In this document: one piece after another, positions 15,001 through 26,290 of the stretch | Numbering within the stretch: the stretch's first letter is position 1 | Layout of the letters: each line of letters begins with the position of its first letter | Assembly: GCA_016748015.1 (NCBI GenBank) | Contig: JAAOMT010000703.1 | Span: forward strand, 716,433 to 780,432 | Source of the DNA: Geosiphon pyriformis | Taxonomy: Eukaryota; Glomeromycota; Glomeromycetes; Archaeosporales; Geosiphonaceae | DNA: 64,000 bases | Direction of reading: 5' to 3' | The notes under the pieces: generated by a model | Told to the model about the DNA's origin: nothing | The model's database searches: none | What the model saw: the letters and a program-made list of their open reading frames with translations, nothing else | Program-made: the position numbers and the translations under genes

Positions 15001-17439
15001 CAATTTGATAATGATTCAGATGTGATTGATGAGAAAATGTGGGAAGATGAGCCAAAGAAGCTCGATGTAGATAACCAAAAGAGAATAAATGAAGAAAATA
15101 CCTCTCTGAATTTAGAGACAGATATTATAGGGAAAAATGACTTTGAGAATAATCCAGAGGCAGATTCAAAGAAGCATAAGGAATTGGAAAAAGACGAGCC
15201 AAATTTGAATAAAGAACAGGAGAGTGAAGATTATCAAGATTTTGAAGTAAACGATGATCAAGACCCAATTGTACACGATGAAGTGCAGCATCAACCAACA
15301 ATTGAGGTTCCTGAAGCTGAGCCATTAGAATTACCTGACGATTTAATGATGGATGAGATTGAAAATCAAGCTGAGGAAAATATTGGAACTGATGAAGATG
15401 AGAGATCTTTAGTCGGCATGGATCTTGATGAAACCGAAACCAAATCAACGAGACTTGACCCTGATGAGGAGTCGCTAACTGAATATCAAGATGATTGCGA
15501 GGATATTCAACAAAATCAGGATCAAGATTTTGGAATGGATTTAAAAGATGAAAACTCCGATGGTTCTGCTAATAAAAATAATTCAAATGAAGATGAAGAT
15601 ATGCAATTAGAGGAGGAGCCTAGGCAAGAAAAACATGAAAAGGTAGACGAGAAATCTACTCCTTCTACTTTTAAACAAGAGCTTGAAGATCTTGGAAAAA
15701 AGTCTCAGCAAAATCTAAACTCATCTTTGGAAGATCGAAATGTGGAAAATGAAAATTCCTTTGGGCTTGAGGGGCGTCAAGGAAAAACAACAGAATCTTT
15801 TCAGCAAAAATTTGAAGGAGAAAATAGAATTTCTGAAGAAATGAACATTAGCCATGTCACGGGAGGTGATCAGCAAACAATAGATGAACCTAGCGAGCAA
15901 AAAAATGATGGTATAAATTCTAAAACCGTCTCTCAACCCTATACCACCGACAAGTTGGAACAATTGCCAAAATCAGCCGACCCCCAACAGAGAGCACAAG
16001 ATGTGAATCCTCATCGTAGTTTAGGTGATGCTATGAAACAATGGCGAGAAAGGCTTGGGATTGTTCAAGATGCAACCAGCGAGCGGGATAAGGAGAACAA
16101 CGAAGATATGGAACATCTTTCCCGTGAGCTAGAATATTTGATCAATGATGAAGCAGTGCATGATACCCAGACTGTAGGTCCCGCTGCTCCAGATCAATCC
16201 CAAGAAATGGCTTCGATTGGTGCATTTGACGACTTGGAGCTACATGATGACCATATATCAGATAATGTATTTGAAGAGGAGTCTCAAAATTATCAAGAAG
16301 CAGTCCAAGAGGATATAATAAATTATGATGAAGTTTTAAATGATTTTACTAATCGTGCCGAACTAGGTGCCATTCTTGGCACTGCTTGTTCCCAAGATAA
16401 GCAAGATGTGTATGAGGATGAGCAGTCCGAATTCATACCCCCCACTTTTGAAACCAGTCATTTTGGTGATGAACAGCTTCATGAAAGAAAAGATGATAAT
16501 ATTCGTGGTGATCTTGAGATGGAATTAGCTGAATGGCGTGAAAATGGTCGTGATTTCTCAAGGGCACGAGACCTTTGGCTCAAATATGACAGTTTAACAC
16601 ACGACCTTGCTTATGGATTATGTGAACAGCTTCGGCTGATTTTAGAGCCTACAATGGCTGCGCGACTTGAAGGTGATTACAGAACCGGGAAAAGACTCAA
16701 CATGAAAAGGATCATCCCATATATTGCGAGTGATTTCAAGAAAGACAAAATTTGGCTCAGACGTACCAAACCAAGCAAAAGGCAATATCAAATTATGATC
16801 GCTGTGGACGATTCAAAATCCATGTGTGAATCTCATTCGATTCAACTCGCATATGAAACTTTAGCTTTAATTTCTAAAGCGCTTTCCCAGCTTGAAGTTG
16901 GTGCAATATCTATCGTGAGTTTCGGGGAAACTGTACGTATGTTGCATCCTTTTGATCAACCATTTACGATTGATACAGGCGCACAAGTTATCCAGCAATT
17001 TACTTTTAACCAAGAAAAGACTAATGTACGATCTTTGATGGAGACCACTATAAAACTGTTGCAACTTGCTAGGATTAATAGCATTGGTATGGTTAGCGGG
17101 GCGAATCGAAACGCTGAACTCTGGCAGCTTCAACTTATTATCTCGGACGGTGTTTGTGAAGATCATAAAAATCTCAAAGTCTTGGTTCAACAAGCAGCAG
17201 AAGCACAAATAATGGTCGTCTTCATAATAGTCGACAATAAGTTTAATGAAAAGGATTCAATTCTTTCCATGAATCAAGTCAAGTATACATTTGTGGATGG
17301 CCGAACAAATTTAAAAATTGAAAGGTATTTAGATTCTTTTCCTTTCGATTATTATGTTGTTTTACGTGATATAAATGCATTACCAGCAACCTTGGCTGAC
17401 GCATTGAGACAATACTTTAGCATAGTAAGTAATGTGTAA
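3..17439 (+). CDS. MDN1: Midasin, giant AAA ATPase of 60S ribosome assembly (5' end outside window)
   Basis: Midasin (Rea1) is a nuclear dynein-like ATPase that pulls assembly factors (Ytm1/WDR12, Rsa4/NLE1) off pre-60S particles. The frame is open from base 3 without an ATG, so the N-terminus is upstream or behind another intron. My exon model is 3-271, 355-445, 547-833, 916-1256, 1370-8160, 8230-8631, 8702-9038, 9134-9276, 9341-9514, 9588-9717, 9792-9931, 10013-10083, 10172-10319, 10390-17439. All phases match and the total is divisible by three, giving about 5,457 residues (yeast about 4,900, human about 5,600). It has six AAA modules, a helical linker, an Asp/Glu-rich region and a C-terminal VWA/MIDAS domain, in the family order. 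The C-terminus (RQYFSIVSNV) matches the usual length. Codon use is ordinary and there are no internal stops, unlike everything downstream. The exon 8230 start and the 9932-10012 intron are the least certain parts. Confidence 0.96.
272..10389 (+). other. MDN1: Thirteen short GT-AG introns of MDN1
   Basis: The introns I place are 272-354, 446-546, 834-915, 1257-1369, 8161-8229, 8632-8701, 9039-9133, 9277-9340, 9515-9587, 9718-9791, 9932-10012, 10084-10171 and 10320-10389. All are 64-113 bases and begin with GT (GTAAAT, GTCAGT, GTAAGC, GTGAGT and similar) and end in AG. They fall in two clusters: four in the N-terminal part up to AAA1, and nine in a 2.2-kb stretch after the AAA ring. Two exons of about 6.8 and 7.05 kb hold most of the protein. 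Phase agreement across every junction is the main support. Intron 9932-10012 is 81 bases with an open frame, so retention is possible. Confidence 0.8.
916..7431 (+). other. MDN1: Six-module AAA+ ring of midasin
   Basis: Six P-loops are visible in order: GVAGSGKTS (1190), GETGTGKTT (2323), GPTSAGKTS (3613), GETGCGKTT (4489), GSPGVGKTS (5698) and GSEATGKTT (6637), at about residues 308, 648, 1078, 1370, 1773 and 2086. The Walker B segments read WVLIEDIDLA (1501), WILLDELNLAP (2839), WIVLDELNLAP (3802), YFLLDEISLAD (4912), WVLLDELNLAS (5896) and WLLIDNANLC (7180). Module 6 has Asp-Asn in place of Asp-Glu; as I recall the yeast protein also has it there, so it is a family trait and not damage. 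An intron (1257-1369) splits AAA1 between Walker A and the following strand. Confidence 0.93.
7432..14690 (+). other. MDN1: Midasin linker region (includes the intron-rich segment)
   Basis: This is the poorly conserved, mostly helical stem between the AAA ring and the acidic region. In the protein family it forms a long rigid linker that carries the MIDAS domain back to the ring. Sequence conservation is low, so only continuity of frame, codon bias and position support the assignment. Nine of the thirteen introns lie between 8161 and 10389, where exons are only about 70-400 bases long. The ring-proximal part (to 8160) and the distal part (from 10390) are single long exons. Confidence 0.8.
14691..16540 (+). 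other. MDN1: Asp/Glu-rich acidic region of midasin
   Basis: About 600 residues (roughly 4,545-5,160) are dominated by Glu, Asp, Asn, Gln and Ser with very few hydrophobics. This is the flexible acidic tether that every midasin has just before the MIDAS domain. The antisense frames stay open here because of the GA-rich coding strand, which produces spurious minus-strand ORFs. Confidence 0.92.
16780..17439 (+). other. MDN1: MIDAS (VWA-type) domain of midasin
   Basis: The metal-ion-dependent adhesion site reads DDSKS at 16807-16821 (D-x-S-x-S). It is preceded by a hydrophobic strand and followed by a Thr-containing loop (EKTNV) and a second Asp loop (IISDGVCED). In the family this domain binds the UBL domains of Rsa4 and Ytm1 through a shared Mg2+. 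The metal ligands look intact. Translation stops at TAA 17437-17439. Confidence 0.93.
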
Positions 17440-17900
17440 CATAATATTAGCCACCAGTATAAATTTTATTAACATAATTTTATGTAATTTCATCCTTAAT
17501 TAAACTAAATTACACTAAAACATAACTATTAAAGATTTTTTTATTAATATTTTTAAAATAACTTTAATATTGTTTTTATATATAAAAAATAATGGCAAAA
17601 AACCAATAACTTTTTTTTTTAATATTATTATATAAATTTGTTTTTTTTTTAATATTTTTACTAATTTTGTATTTTAATTTGGTTATAAATAATAATATTT
17701 TTTTAATTTTAAATAATAATAATAACATATTTGTTTTAAATTAATATTTAACTATATTATTTAATTAAATAATTTCAATTAATTATTATTAATTGTAAAA
17801 ATAAAACAAAATTTTAGTTTAATATATATATTATAATGTTATTTAATTTAAAAAGTTGGATTAATAACATAAAAATTAAAACTATTTTTTTATTTTTTAA
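17440..17900. other. AT-rich spacer behind MDN1
   Basis: This is extremely AT-rich DNA with long T runs. I see no gene and no clear polyadenylation signal. It merges into the decayed LINE relic R and may be its unreadable upstream part. Confidence 0.5.
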
Positions 17901-18700
17901 AAAAATTGTTAATTGAAGAGATATCATATTGCAAATATTGTTAAAAAACATTTTAATATTATAAAAAATAAGAAAATTAATATAATTAGTATTGTAATTT
18001 ATTTAAGTTGTGTTTTTTCTGTATATATTAATAAATATTATATTAAAACTAATATTAAGATTATTTTTAACAATATTACTATTATAAATAAAATTTTATT
18101 AAAAGACCTTAATTAAGTCTAATTTTTTCTAATATAATATTAAAACTTTTATATAATAATCAAATATATAAGTAATAAGACAACAAATTTGTATACATAT
18201 TTTATAAAATTCTTGTATTATTATCTATTTGTGATTGTCTATAAACATCTATTTAACAGTAAGTATTTTGGTGTTTTATGTTTATATTATAGAAAGATTA
18301 AACTTTTAAATTTTTTTTTGTATAATAAACTTTACTGTTTATTAATATTTACTAGATTTATATGTCAAGTTGTAAAAATTTTAATCTGGTTTTTGCCAAT
18401 TTAAATTTTGTGTTTTTTAATTGTTTTTAATATATATATTAAATATTATATTATATACTATTTTAAATAAAAACTTTATATTTAAAAATTAGTATTTAAA
18501 AGCTTTTATTGTATTTAAAAATATATATAATTTAAGAATAGCTTATTGTAAAAAAATTTGGCTAATATATACCAAATATAGAATTTTGTTTAAAAAAAGT
18601 AACTTAATTTTCTGTAATGATTTTTTGTTCTTTATTATTAATAGTTTGTTATTTTTGCTTTTTAATAGTATTGTAAAAATTTTTGATATAGATAAGAGTT
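17901..18700 (+). pseudogene. Relic LINE R, 5' piece (RNase H to C-terminal zinc region), split by LINE A
   Basis: Translated in the plus frames, this stretch still follows the C-terminal part of LINE A/B ORF2. It begins in the RNase H tail (HIANIVKK against HIVNIVRS in A). It continues through the Cys-containing segment (VLCLYYRKIK against VLCLYYGNVE) at about 18,280-18,310 and an IWLIYTKY block against IWLVCIKH of B. It ends in the codons for DIDKS at 18,691-18,700. Nearly every difference from A/B replaces C or G with T or A. The frame resumes at 35,341 on the far side of LINE A. R is 5'-truncated, as is usual for LINEs. Confidence 0.75.
18691..18700. repeat. Left target-site duplication of LINE A
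   Basis: GATAAGAGTT here is repeated exactly at 35,341-35,350, directly after the poly-A of LINE A. It fixes both ends of the insertion. Confidence 0.9.
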
Positions 18701-18823
18701 AAAACTTCTTTCTCTCTTATCTCCACAAATCCCCAAAAAGTGCATTTTCTGAAAAAGAAGTTTTTTGTTTTTTTAGCCTATATCAATATTTTTTTACCTA
18801 ATAATAACCCATTTTTCGTGGAT

Positions 18824-20701
18824 ATGGAGGCTACTGCTAGTAGTACCACACCTAAAAAGAAGGCTTTTAAGAGTGCTTTTCACGGTCCTGTTAGTGGCTT
18901 CTTTTCTCAGAAGAAAAAAGCTGTTCTTGGTAATATAAAACACTCTGGTAATGAAAAGAATATATTCTTGAGCAAATTTGGGTCTGGTGACAGTGTTTAT
19001 TTTGATGTAGAAAGTCTATCTGGTGAGGATGAAGATGTTAGCATGTCTGAAGTAAATGGTGAGTCTCTTTTGGGCTTAGCTGCTACTATACCCAAGACAA
19101 AACAAGTCAATACTGGTGCTGGCTTTGGTTCTCCACTTGGCTCTTCCAACTTTCATATGGACAATGAAGAAGTAGTGCTCCCTTCTCACTTGCCTATCTC
19201 TCTGGAAAGGAAGTGGATTGACCCTAAAATTATCAAGACTTCTGTGGAAGTGTCAATTAAAAAGTTATTTGCTTTGGATATTAATCTTTCAGCTGTAGAG
19301 GGTAAATCAGCAATGGCAAAGACTCAGTTAATTAGGAAAATTTTTTCAACAGTCAATGGTTTTGGGGGGGCCACTACCTCTTCAAAATTTGAAGAAATCA
19401 TCCAATCTACCTTCATTTTAGAAAAAAACATGAAGATGGCCACATCATTAGCCAGAGAAAAAAGGATTGACATAAACACTAATCTCAAGAAATCAGGAGT
19501 ACATTCAGATTGGGCTGTAGTAATCAAAGAAATTTCCATAGATACCCCAAAAAAAATGATCATCACTGCAGTCACCGAGTTTGGAGAAATTAAGTCGATC
19601 AAAATTCAGTTAATTGACATGTGACAGAAAGCTGTGGTGGAGTTCGCTGAATCAAATCAAGCCGATCAGTTGGCTTCAAGATAGTCATTCTTAATTGGGA
19701 AAGATTCAGTACGTGTGGCCAAAGCTGTGAGTGATTATGACATCTGGACATCTAAAGATCAGTTTAGGGCACTGTTGTTTACTTTGCCAGTGAGAACAAC
19801 TGCACATGATCTTGGTACTCTTTTGGATAAGACTGGTGGGAAAACTTGCACCATTAATTAATTATTGACAACTGGCAATAGGGTTTGTTGTGTAGTGATT
19901 GGTTTTGAGTCTAAAGTGGATTTGGATTCTGCCTTTTGTACTGAGCCTGTTTTTGGTGGTGTACAACTATTATGGACTAGATTGGATTTGGTACAGTATG
20001 GGAAGTGTGAGAGATTTGGTCATTTAGCCTTGGAATGTGATGCTTTTGATGTTTCTGTTCTTACACCCTCTGTTCCCTTTAAAAGAAATGCTTCTGGTAT
20101 TAATCATTTTTAATTAGCCAAGTTGTATGCAAAGAAAAATGTTCCTATCTCTTGCCCTACTGCCTTTGGTGGCAAATTGTGAGCTCAAGTAGTCTCTCTT
20201 GCTTTCTCTTCTGGTGGCTTTCCTTCTGGTTCTGGTTCTGGTTTAGGCTTTTCTTCATCTGGTGCTTTAGGGTTGGGTGGTGGTGCTTCTTTTTTCCCAA
20301 TTGATGAGTCTCTCTTGGTTGCTCGTTTGGCATCTTTGAAGCACTCTCTTGAACTTTTGACTGACCAGGTTTCTGGTATTCTTAGGAAATTGAGTTTTGT
20401 TGAATTGGTGCCCATGGTGCTGTCTTTTGGTGCTCTTTCTTTGGTTGGCTCTGTGCTGGTGGCTTCTGTTTTGGATTCAGATATGGCCTTGGATGGTGTG
20501 TTGGCTTCATCCTCTCTCTTTCCCTCAAGTGTTGAGTTAGGTGCTGGTTTCAATTCGAGTAGTTCAAAGATTTTGACCACCAAGATAGGTGGTTTGAAGT
20601 TTAAAATGTCAACTATGGAGGCTTTGGTCAGTTCTGTTTTGGTGAAATTAGATCTCTTATGTTCTGGTTTGGGTCTCTTTTTACCTTATTCTTCCCAATA
20701 A
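18824..20701 (+). pseudogene. LINE A ORF1 (gag-like, CCHC zinc knuckle), broken
   Basis: The start chosen is ATG 18,824 (MEATAS), where similarity to sibling copies begins; the open frame upstream uses no ATG. The N-terminal part is low-complexity and Lys/Ser-rich. It is followed by a conserved block (RKIFSTVNGFGG, 19,334-19,370) also present in copies B and C, and a CCHC-type knuckle, KCERFGHLALEC (20,003-20,038). The C-terminal part is Ser/Leu-rich and ends in -SSQ-stop, as in C (-TSQ) and B (-LSQ). In-frame stops at about 19,622, 19,681, 20,110 and 20,179 sit where siblings have Trp or Gln codons, consistent with C:G to T:A decay. ORF1 proteins of LINEs bind RNA and chaperone the RNP. Confidence 0.8.
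20698..20701 (+). other. ORF1 stop / ORF2 start overlap in LINE A (decayed)
   Basis: The bases ATAA occupy the site where LINE B has ATGA, an ORF1 stop overlapping an ORF2 ATG in the -1 frame. Here the G has become A, which removes the putative ORF2 start. Confidence 0.6.
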
Positions 20702-21846
20702 GTGGTCTGGTTTGAAAGATTGCTATGTGCAATGTTTGGGGTATCAATGTCCCTGCTAAGCAGAAAGACATTATTTGTTGGCATAGGGAATCAAGGAATT
20801 TGGTTTCAATTGTGATGGAAATGAAATTGAGGTCTAGCTGTAGGCCATGGATCAAGGATAGATTTGATGGTGTTTGAGTTTTCACTTCTGGTTCGGATGT
20901 GGGTTTTCTTGGTGCTGGTGTTGTCATTTATTATGAACACCTCTATTGCTCATCATGTGTGTAAAATTTTTGAGGTGCCTGGTCAGCTCCTTTTTATCAA
21001 GTTATTTTTTAAGAACAGACTCTCAGTGTTAATTTTGGGACTCTATGCTGGTGCATCTGTCATAGTTCGGTTCTTGTAGGCCAGTAAGATTAACTCTTTT
21101 GTTGTTAAGGCTGTCAATAATTCTTTCTTTGTCATTCTGGATGGTGATTTTAATGAGGATGGTTTACATAAAAATGTGAGTTTCAAAAAATGTCTTAACT
21201 TGGGGCTGGTCAACTTTTTGTCAGGCAGTCCAGTAGCGAATAGTTGTACATAAGGAAATTCAAGGAATGTGAATAAAACAATTGATTACATACTTGTTTC
21301 ATCTAACTTGATCAATGCAGTGATGGAGTGCACTGTTGTGGATATGAGTGAACATTTTGACATGGATCATTGAGCTGTTTCTGTGTCTTTGGATTTGGGT
21401 GGGCTTTTGGATGTGTGTTTATGCTCTCTTTGCAAACAAGCAAACAGAGACAGATGGAAGTTCAATTTGAAAAGTGCTGATAAAAATAAATGGGTTGATT
21501 TCAAGTGCACTATAAAGACTAATATGACTATGTTTTCAGATGAATTTGTTGCTTCTATGAAGCTTTTGGATTTGGATGCAATGTGGAGGATTATTCGCAA
21601 AATTATGATTCTTTTGGCAAATAAAGTGTTCAAAAAGATATGATTCAAGGACTTTGATGTAATCTTCACCAAGAATTTTTCTAGATTTCACAAATTGAAA
21701 CTTCTGATTTCTAAAATTGTTAAGACGTATTGTGGGAAGAACATTAAGCATTTCGAGTCTTTTATGAAATGTTGGGAATCTTTGGATGGTGATAAAGCTT
21801 TGGTCATTTGGACTCTGGTAACCTTTGGCATGGACTCTGGTTGTGT

Positions 21847-21850
21847 TTAT
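21847..21850. repeat. Target-site duplication of E1 (left copy)
   Basis: TTAT here pairs with TTGT at 31,667-31,670. Comparison with LINE B shows that the original target was TTGT inside a Cys codon, so the left copy carries one G to A change. Confidence 0.75.
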
Positions 21851-22826
21851 TGTTACCAGAGGTTTTTCACCTCTTCTTAGCTCTTGTATGTTTGTTGTAA
21901 TGCTGTTAATTCATGATTATGGGAAGTGTTTGAATCTCTGATAACTGAATTTATCTTCAAATTATCTCCTATAATTTGAACTGTTGGGCTTATAAGTGGA
22001 ATGGCCAATTCTGTGCCAGTTGCTTTGTGTAATTACGTTATAGTAAATGTCAACTCTTTCTCAGAAATTGCTCATCTGGAAGCTCACTAAAAATGTGTAG
22101 TTACTCTGCTGTGAAAGTCAACTCTTCTACAGGAATCTTGTCTGTAGACTACCCTAATGATTATAATAAGAAAATAAAAGAAAAATAAAAGAAATGTAAA
22201 AGAAATAGAATTCTGTCAAGAAAAACGTTTTCTATCCAGGCCTGAAGTCACTAACAGTTTACTGAAATTAGTAGCTAATCAATTTCAAAATGTTAGTTGG
22301 GTTTTGAAGATTTTCCAAGTGCAATAATTAAAGAATTTGGTTTTTCAAATTATTTGATATTTATTTTTTTTTGTGTATATAGGAATGGTTCTAAGAGGTA
22401 AATCTAAAGTAAGATGCATTTTCTCAAAAAAAGAAGCTTTTTTTTTATATAACTTGTCATAACACTATTCTATGAACTTGAACTTTGCTTTTTTCTACAA
22501 TTTTGCTAAACTAAAGATATATTTCAGCAAACTACAAGTTATTTCTGTAAACTATTAGATATTTCAGTAAACTATCAATTATTTCAGTGAATTTCTACAA
22601 ATTTCAGCAAACTTTTTGAATGTTACATATTTCGGGGTATTGCATGATTAATCATCGCACTTAGGTTACATTTGTGTTATGTACCAATTGGGTTATTAAT
22701 TAAATGATAATTTTGGACATTTTGCTAATGTAATAAGTGATAATTTGAAATGATAATATATGCTAATTAATGATAGGAATAAGATAATTTCATGCTAAAT
22801 AATATCTCTAATTTCATCTAGTAATA
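21851..22826 (-). repeat. E1 3' LTR
   Basis: This is a 976-bp direct repeat of 30,692-31,666. Its differences from the other LTR are mostly transitions. In element orientation it is the 3' LTR, since pol ends near it. It begins TGTTACCAGA and ends TCTAGTAATA on the plus strand. Confidence 0.92.
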
Positions 22827-22846
22827 TAACCTCCTCCTCAAAACTG
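22827..22846 (-). other. E1 polypurine tract
   Basis: On the minus strand the bases abutting the 3' LTR read TTTTGAGGAGGAGGT, a classic purine-rich plus-strand primer site. Confidence 0.7.
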
Positions 22847-23636
22847 AGCTCTGTCGAAGTCCAAGTATTGTCTGTAATTTCCAAATAATAATCCAAAATT
22901 ATTGAAGAAATTTGGTCTGAAAATTGTTAAAATTTCAGTTCTGTGAGCTTTCCAATGTATTGAATCTTCAAAGGTTGTAAAATTGGGTTTTGTAGAACAT
23001 TTTCACAGGTGTGAAATAGGTCATAAAGTCTAAGAGCAGCTCTGAGCTTATAGCGACTGTTTGTTGGTTCAGCTGTTGTCTTGAATTTGTTGTGAAGTTG
23101 TTTTTGAATAGCTTTTTTTGTGAGGTTTGCTGTTGTAAGTTTCAGTTTTTGTTCATAGAGTGTTTTTCCAATGTGAAAATATCTATAGATTAGAGGGTAT
23201 TCAGTGTTTTCCTCATTGAGACACAGTTAAAGTCTTTGTTAAATTGTAGCATTTGGTGGAATACTAATCAGAGTGAGCATTAAGTTTTCTCTTAAAGCAA
23301 GCTTTAAAAGTTTTGGCAAGAGAATTCCAGAATAACTCCTTGTGTTTTTCTTATACGAATGATATTTTCATGAATTTGGGGCTAAATTTGTAACTACTTC
23401 TGTTTGGGTATAATTAATGTGGTTTCCAGTAACAGTAATGAATAATTTGGGTATTGTTTTTAAAGCTAACATTAGTTTTTGGGATAATTGTTGAATGTTT
23501 TGAGGAATAGTCATTATAAAAGATTTGAAAATAAAAGAAAATAATTTTTGGTGTATGAGTTTTTATGTTATTTTTGTTTTGTTTTTGTGAGATTGTTTCT
23601 AAATTATAAGGAGATAACTATAATAATGAATTTAAA
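22847..23636 (-). other. E1 3' untranslated region
   Basis: This lies between the pol stop and the polypurine tract. I find no coding similarity. Confidence 0.5.
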
Positions 23637-24900
23637 TTAAGTGTTCAAGTTGGAAGGTTGTTCAATGATAACTATTGGTTCTAAATTTTGGGGAATATCT
23701 TCGGGATTGATTAAAGGAGAATGTGTACCAATTTGTGGAATTAATAATTCAGGATTGTTTCTGGAATTATAGTGTTTCAAACAATCTCCATGTGCAACTT
23801 TTGCTAGGATTTTGTTATCAAGTCTTAGCTTATATGATCCATTGCTTAGGACTTTATGGATAAAAAATGGTCCATCTCATTTATTTTCAAATTTTTCACT
23901 CCATTGTTTTTCAGCTTTAGTTCTATGTAAGAGAACTTTGTTTCCGATTTTAAATTCATTGGTAACTGGAGGCAATTTGTCATCATGCTGTTCTTTTTGT
24001 TGAACTTGGGAGTATTTAATATGGGTGGCTGCTATTCGTCGTTTTTCTTCCAACATGCTAAGCAGAGTATAGATTTTTTATTGTAGTGTTTCCTAAAAGT
24101 TGTCTTTATTAATTGGTTGTACTGGATATGTTTCCATTGTAAAACTAATTGGTAACATTGCTGTCTTTTTGTAGGTTAAATCAAATAGTGTGTGTTTTGT
24201 GGTATCTTGTTTTAGTGTTTTATATGCTAGTAACACTGATGGAATAAAGAGATCTTATTCTTGCTCAAAATCGGTTGAAACTTTGGCTAATAATTCACAC
24301 AATGTTTTGTTGAAACATTTTACAAGTCTATTTGTTTGTGGATGGTAGGGCAAAGATAATGGTCTCTTGACATTAAATTGTCCACAAATTTTCTGGATTA
24401 AATTGTTCACGAAATGTGTTTCTTGATTAGATAAAAGTTTTATTGGGCATTCATATCTACAAATGATGTCTTTGTAGATAAAATTTGCTACTGATTTCGC
24501 ATCTGCTCATTGAATGGTTCTGGCTTCAGGCCATTTGGTGAGATAGTCTACAGCTACTACAATATAATGGTTTCCTTGGTTTGTGATAGGTAGTGGTCCA
24601 ACCAAATCGATACCAACTCGGTCAAAAGGCTGTCCAACTTTGATTGAGTTTAAAGGTTCTGTAGGGCGATTTCTTTCTCTTCTTTGACAACTATCACAAG
24701 ACTTAATGTATTCATGAATGTCTTTTCTCATTTGAGGCCAAAAGTAATATTTTAGTGTTCTCTGAGTGGTGCTGTCTTTTCCTAGATGTGCTGATGAAGG
24801 ATCTGAGTGCATATTATATAAAATAGTTTTTTTTCATGTTCTTGTATTAATCTGAGTGGATTGTCTGGGTTTCTGAAATTTTGATAATAGATCATGTTGT
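23637..24900 (-). pseudogene. E1 integrase
   Basis: Reading on the minus strand, there is an N-terminal His/Cys zinc segment (H...H, then CDSCQR, about 24,687-24,812). A DDE core follows with GIDLVGP at about 24,610. The second catalytic site has become SNQETHF (normally SDxGxxF) near 24,410. The PYHPQTN block at about 24,330 leads into VKCFNKTL, with Lys where the catalytic Glu belongs. The C-terminal domain contains DGPFFIHK (23,853-23,877), the GPY/F signature of Ty3-type integrases. Translation ends at 23,637-23,639. Several stops (for example before ADAKS and before DGPF) mark it dead. Two of three catalytic acids are lost by G to A changes. Confidence 0.87.
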
Positions 24901-25079
24901 TGTGTAAGAGGTATTGTTTGGCTTGTTGTTGTAACTGATGTTTTTTATCTGGGGACTAATCTGTTGAGATTGTTAATGTCTCCGAATATTGTTTAAGATT
25001 GTTGTAGTTTTCAGGATTCATTGTTTGTTGTTTTGTTGTTAATTCAAATGTGTGTTGGTTTTGTATTCTAATCTTGCCT

Positions 25080-25445
25080 CATTCTTAAGAAACAATCAAC
25101 GTTGGTGTGGAGTTTTCCTGGTTTGTGGTGTACAATGTATTGGTAGTTGGCTAAAAATCTTGTCCATTAGGTTTGTTTTGCATTTAGCTAAGTGTTTTTG
25201 TTCTAAAGCCATTTGAGTCCAATATTATCAGTGATAATATCGAATTCTTTGGGTCTGAGGTAAAAGTTGAAGTGATATAGGGCCCAGATTACTGCTGCAG
25301 TTTTTAATTCTGTTGCAGGGTAGTTTTTTTCAGTTGGTTTCAATGTTTTGCTAGCATAAGCAATTATTTGCTCATTTTCATTGTCATCTAACTGTGATTG
25401 GATGGCACCAAAGGCAGTATAAGAGACATCTGTTGCTAACTGGAA
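25080..25445 (-). pseudogene. E1 RNase H
   Basis: This continues directly from the RT frame. The segment starting TDVSYTAFGAI, with IIAYASKTLKPTEKNY, ATEL and a later ITDN, follows the Ty3 RNase H pattern (D-x-S-x-x-G-A, then YASRxL, ExNYxxxEkE, TDH). The second acid region is ATEL and TDH has become TDN. Stops occur near 25,443 and 25,200. In an active element it would remove RNA from RNA-DNA hybrids. Confidence 0.8.
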
Positions 25446-26290
25446 TTAGTTGCTGAAATCTGGATAGGCGAGAATTGGAGCTGTTATTAATTTTTCTTTG
25501 AGGATTTCAAATGCATTTTGGTGTTCAGCAGTCCATTTGTATTCGACATTTTTGGTGATAAGCTGGTTAAAAAGTTTTGCAATTTCTGAGAATTCTTTGA
25601 TAAACTTCCGATAGTAGGAGGTTAACCCTATGAATTCTCTTAGTTCTGTAGTGTTTTGAGGAGTTTTGAAGTTTTTGACAGTGCTGATTTTTCCAGAGTC
25701 TGGTTTGATTCCATCTTTACTAACAATATGACCAAGAAAAGCCAAACTCATTTTTCCAAAGTAGTATTTTTTAATGTTTAGTTTCAATTCTGCTTTCCAT
25801 AATCATTGAAAAACTTCACACAGATGTTTTAAGTGTAATTCAAAAGATGGTGAATAAACATCAGTATTATCGAGATAGACAACTACTGATTTCCAAAGGA
25901 GGTCTTTGTAAACAATGTCCATGAGTCTTTGGAATGTTGCTGATGCATTGCATAATCTGAAAGGCATTACATTGAACTCATAATTTCCTCCTTGAGTGGT
26001 GAATGCTGTTTTGGGGCAATCTTTGGGATTTATGGCAACTTGCCAGTATTCACTCTCTAAATCTAATGTTGAAAAGTATTTGGACTTCCCAAGAGCATCT
26101 AGCATGTCATCAATTTGGGGAAGAAGGTAGGTATCTCCAATGATAATGCTGTTGAATTGTCGATAATCAACACAAAATTATATCTTTCCATTTTTCTTTT
26201 TAACTAGGACCACAGGTGAAGCCCATAGACTCATTGATGATTAAATAAGCCCATTGTTAAGCATCCATTGTACTTCTTTTTGGATAAATT
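25446..26290 (-). pseudogene. E1 reverse transcriptase
   Basis: Classic Ty3 RT blocks appear on the minus strand: SPVVLVKKKNG, FCVDYRQFN, YFSTLDLESEYWQV, TAFTTQGG-YEF-VMPF-LCNA-ATFQ, the catalytic loop, and FLGHIVSKDGI followed by the tether with FIGLTSYYRKFI. The catalytic YLDD has become YLDN (25,866-25,877), a GAT to AAT change that would abolish activity. Stops occur near 26,176 and 25,801. The palm, fingers and thumb are otherwise complete. Confidence 0.9.

Larger units (their letters stand above)
20698..21850 (+). pseudogene. LINE A ORF2, endonuclease part (5' of the E1 insertion)
   Basis: The apurinic-type endonuclease domain is recognisable. It opens with KIAMCNVWG (20,716 onward), followed by METKL-like MEMKL (20,817-20,831), GDFNEDG (21,142-21,162) and a final DMDH-stop-AVSVS (21,358-21,385), where the family has DHW. 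Stops occur at the Trp before KIA (TGA), after DGV, and in the EYF-like region. The frame is cut by E1 after the codons for SGCV and a TAT that corresponds to TGT (Cys) in B. Confidence 0.8.

Noticed and set aside
14708-15963. Open minus-strand frames opposite the acidic region
   Set aside because: They are mirrors of a GA-rich coding strand; no start context or family pattern.
17412-17475. GTAAGT near the MDN1 stop as an intron donor
   Set aside because: The unspliced C-terminus RQYFSIVSNV matches the expected family end and length; a further exon would add only a few codons.
22847-23636. Extra gene between pol stop and the E1 3' LTR
   Set aside because: No frame of useful length on either strand and no recognisable motif.
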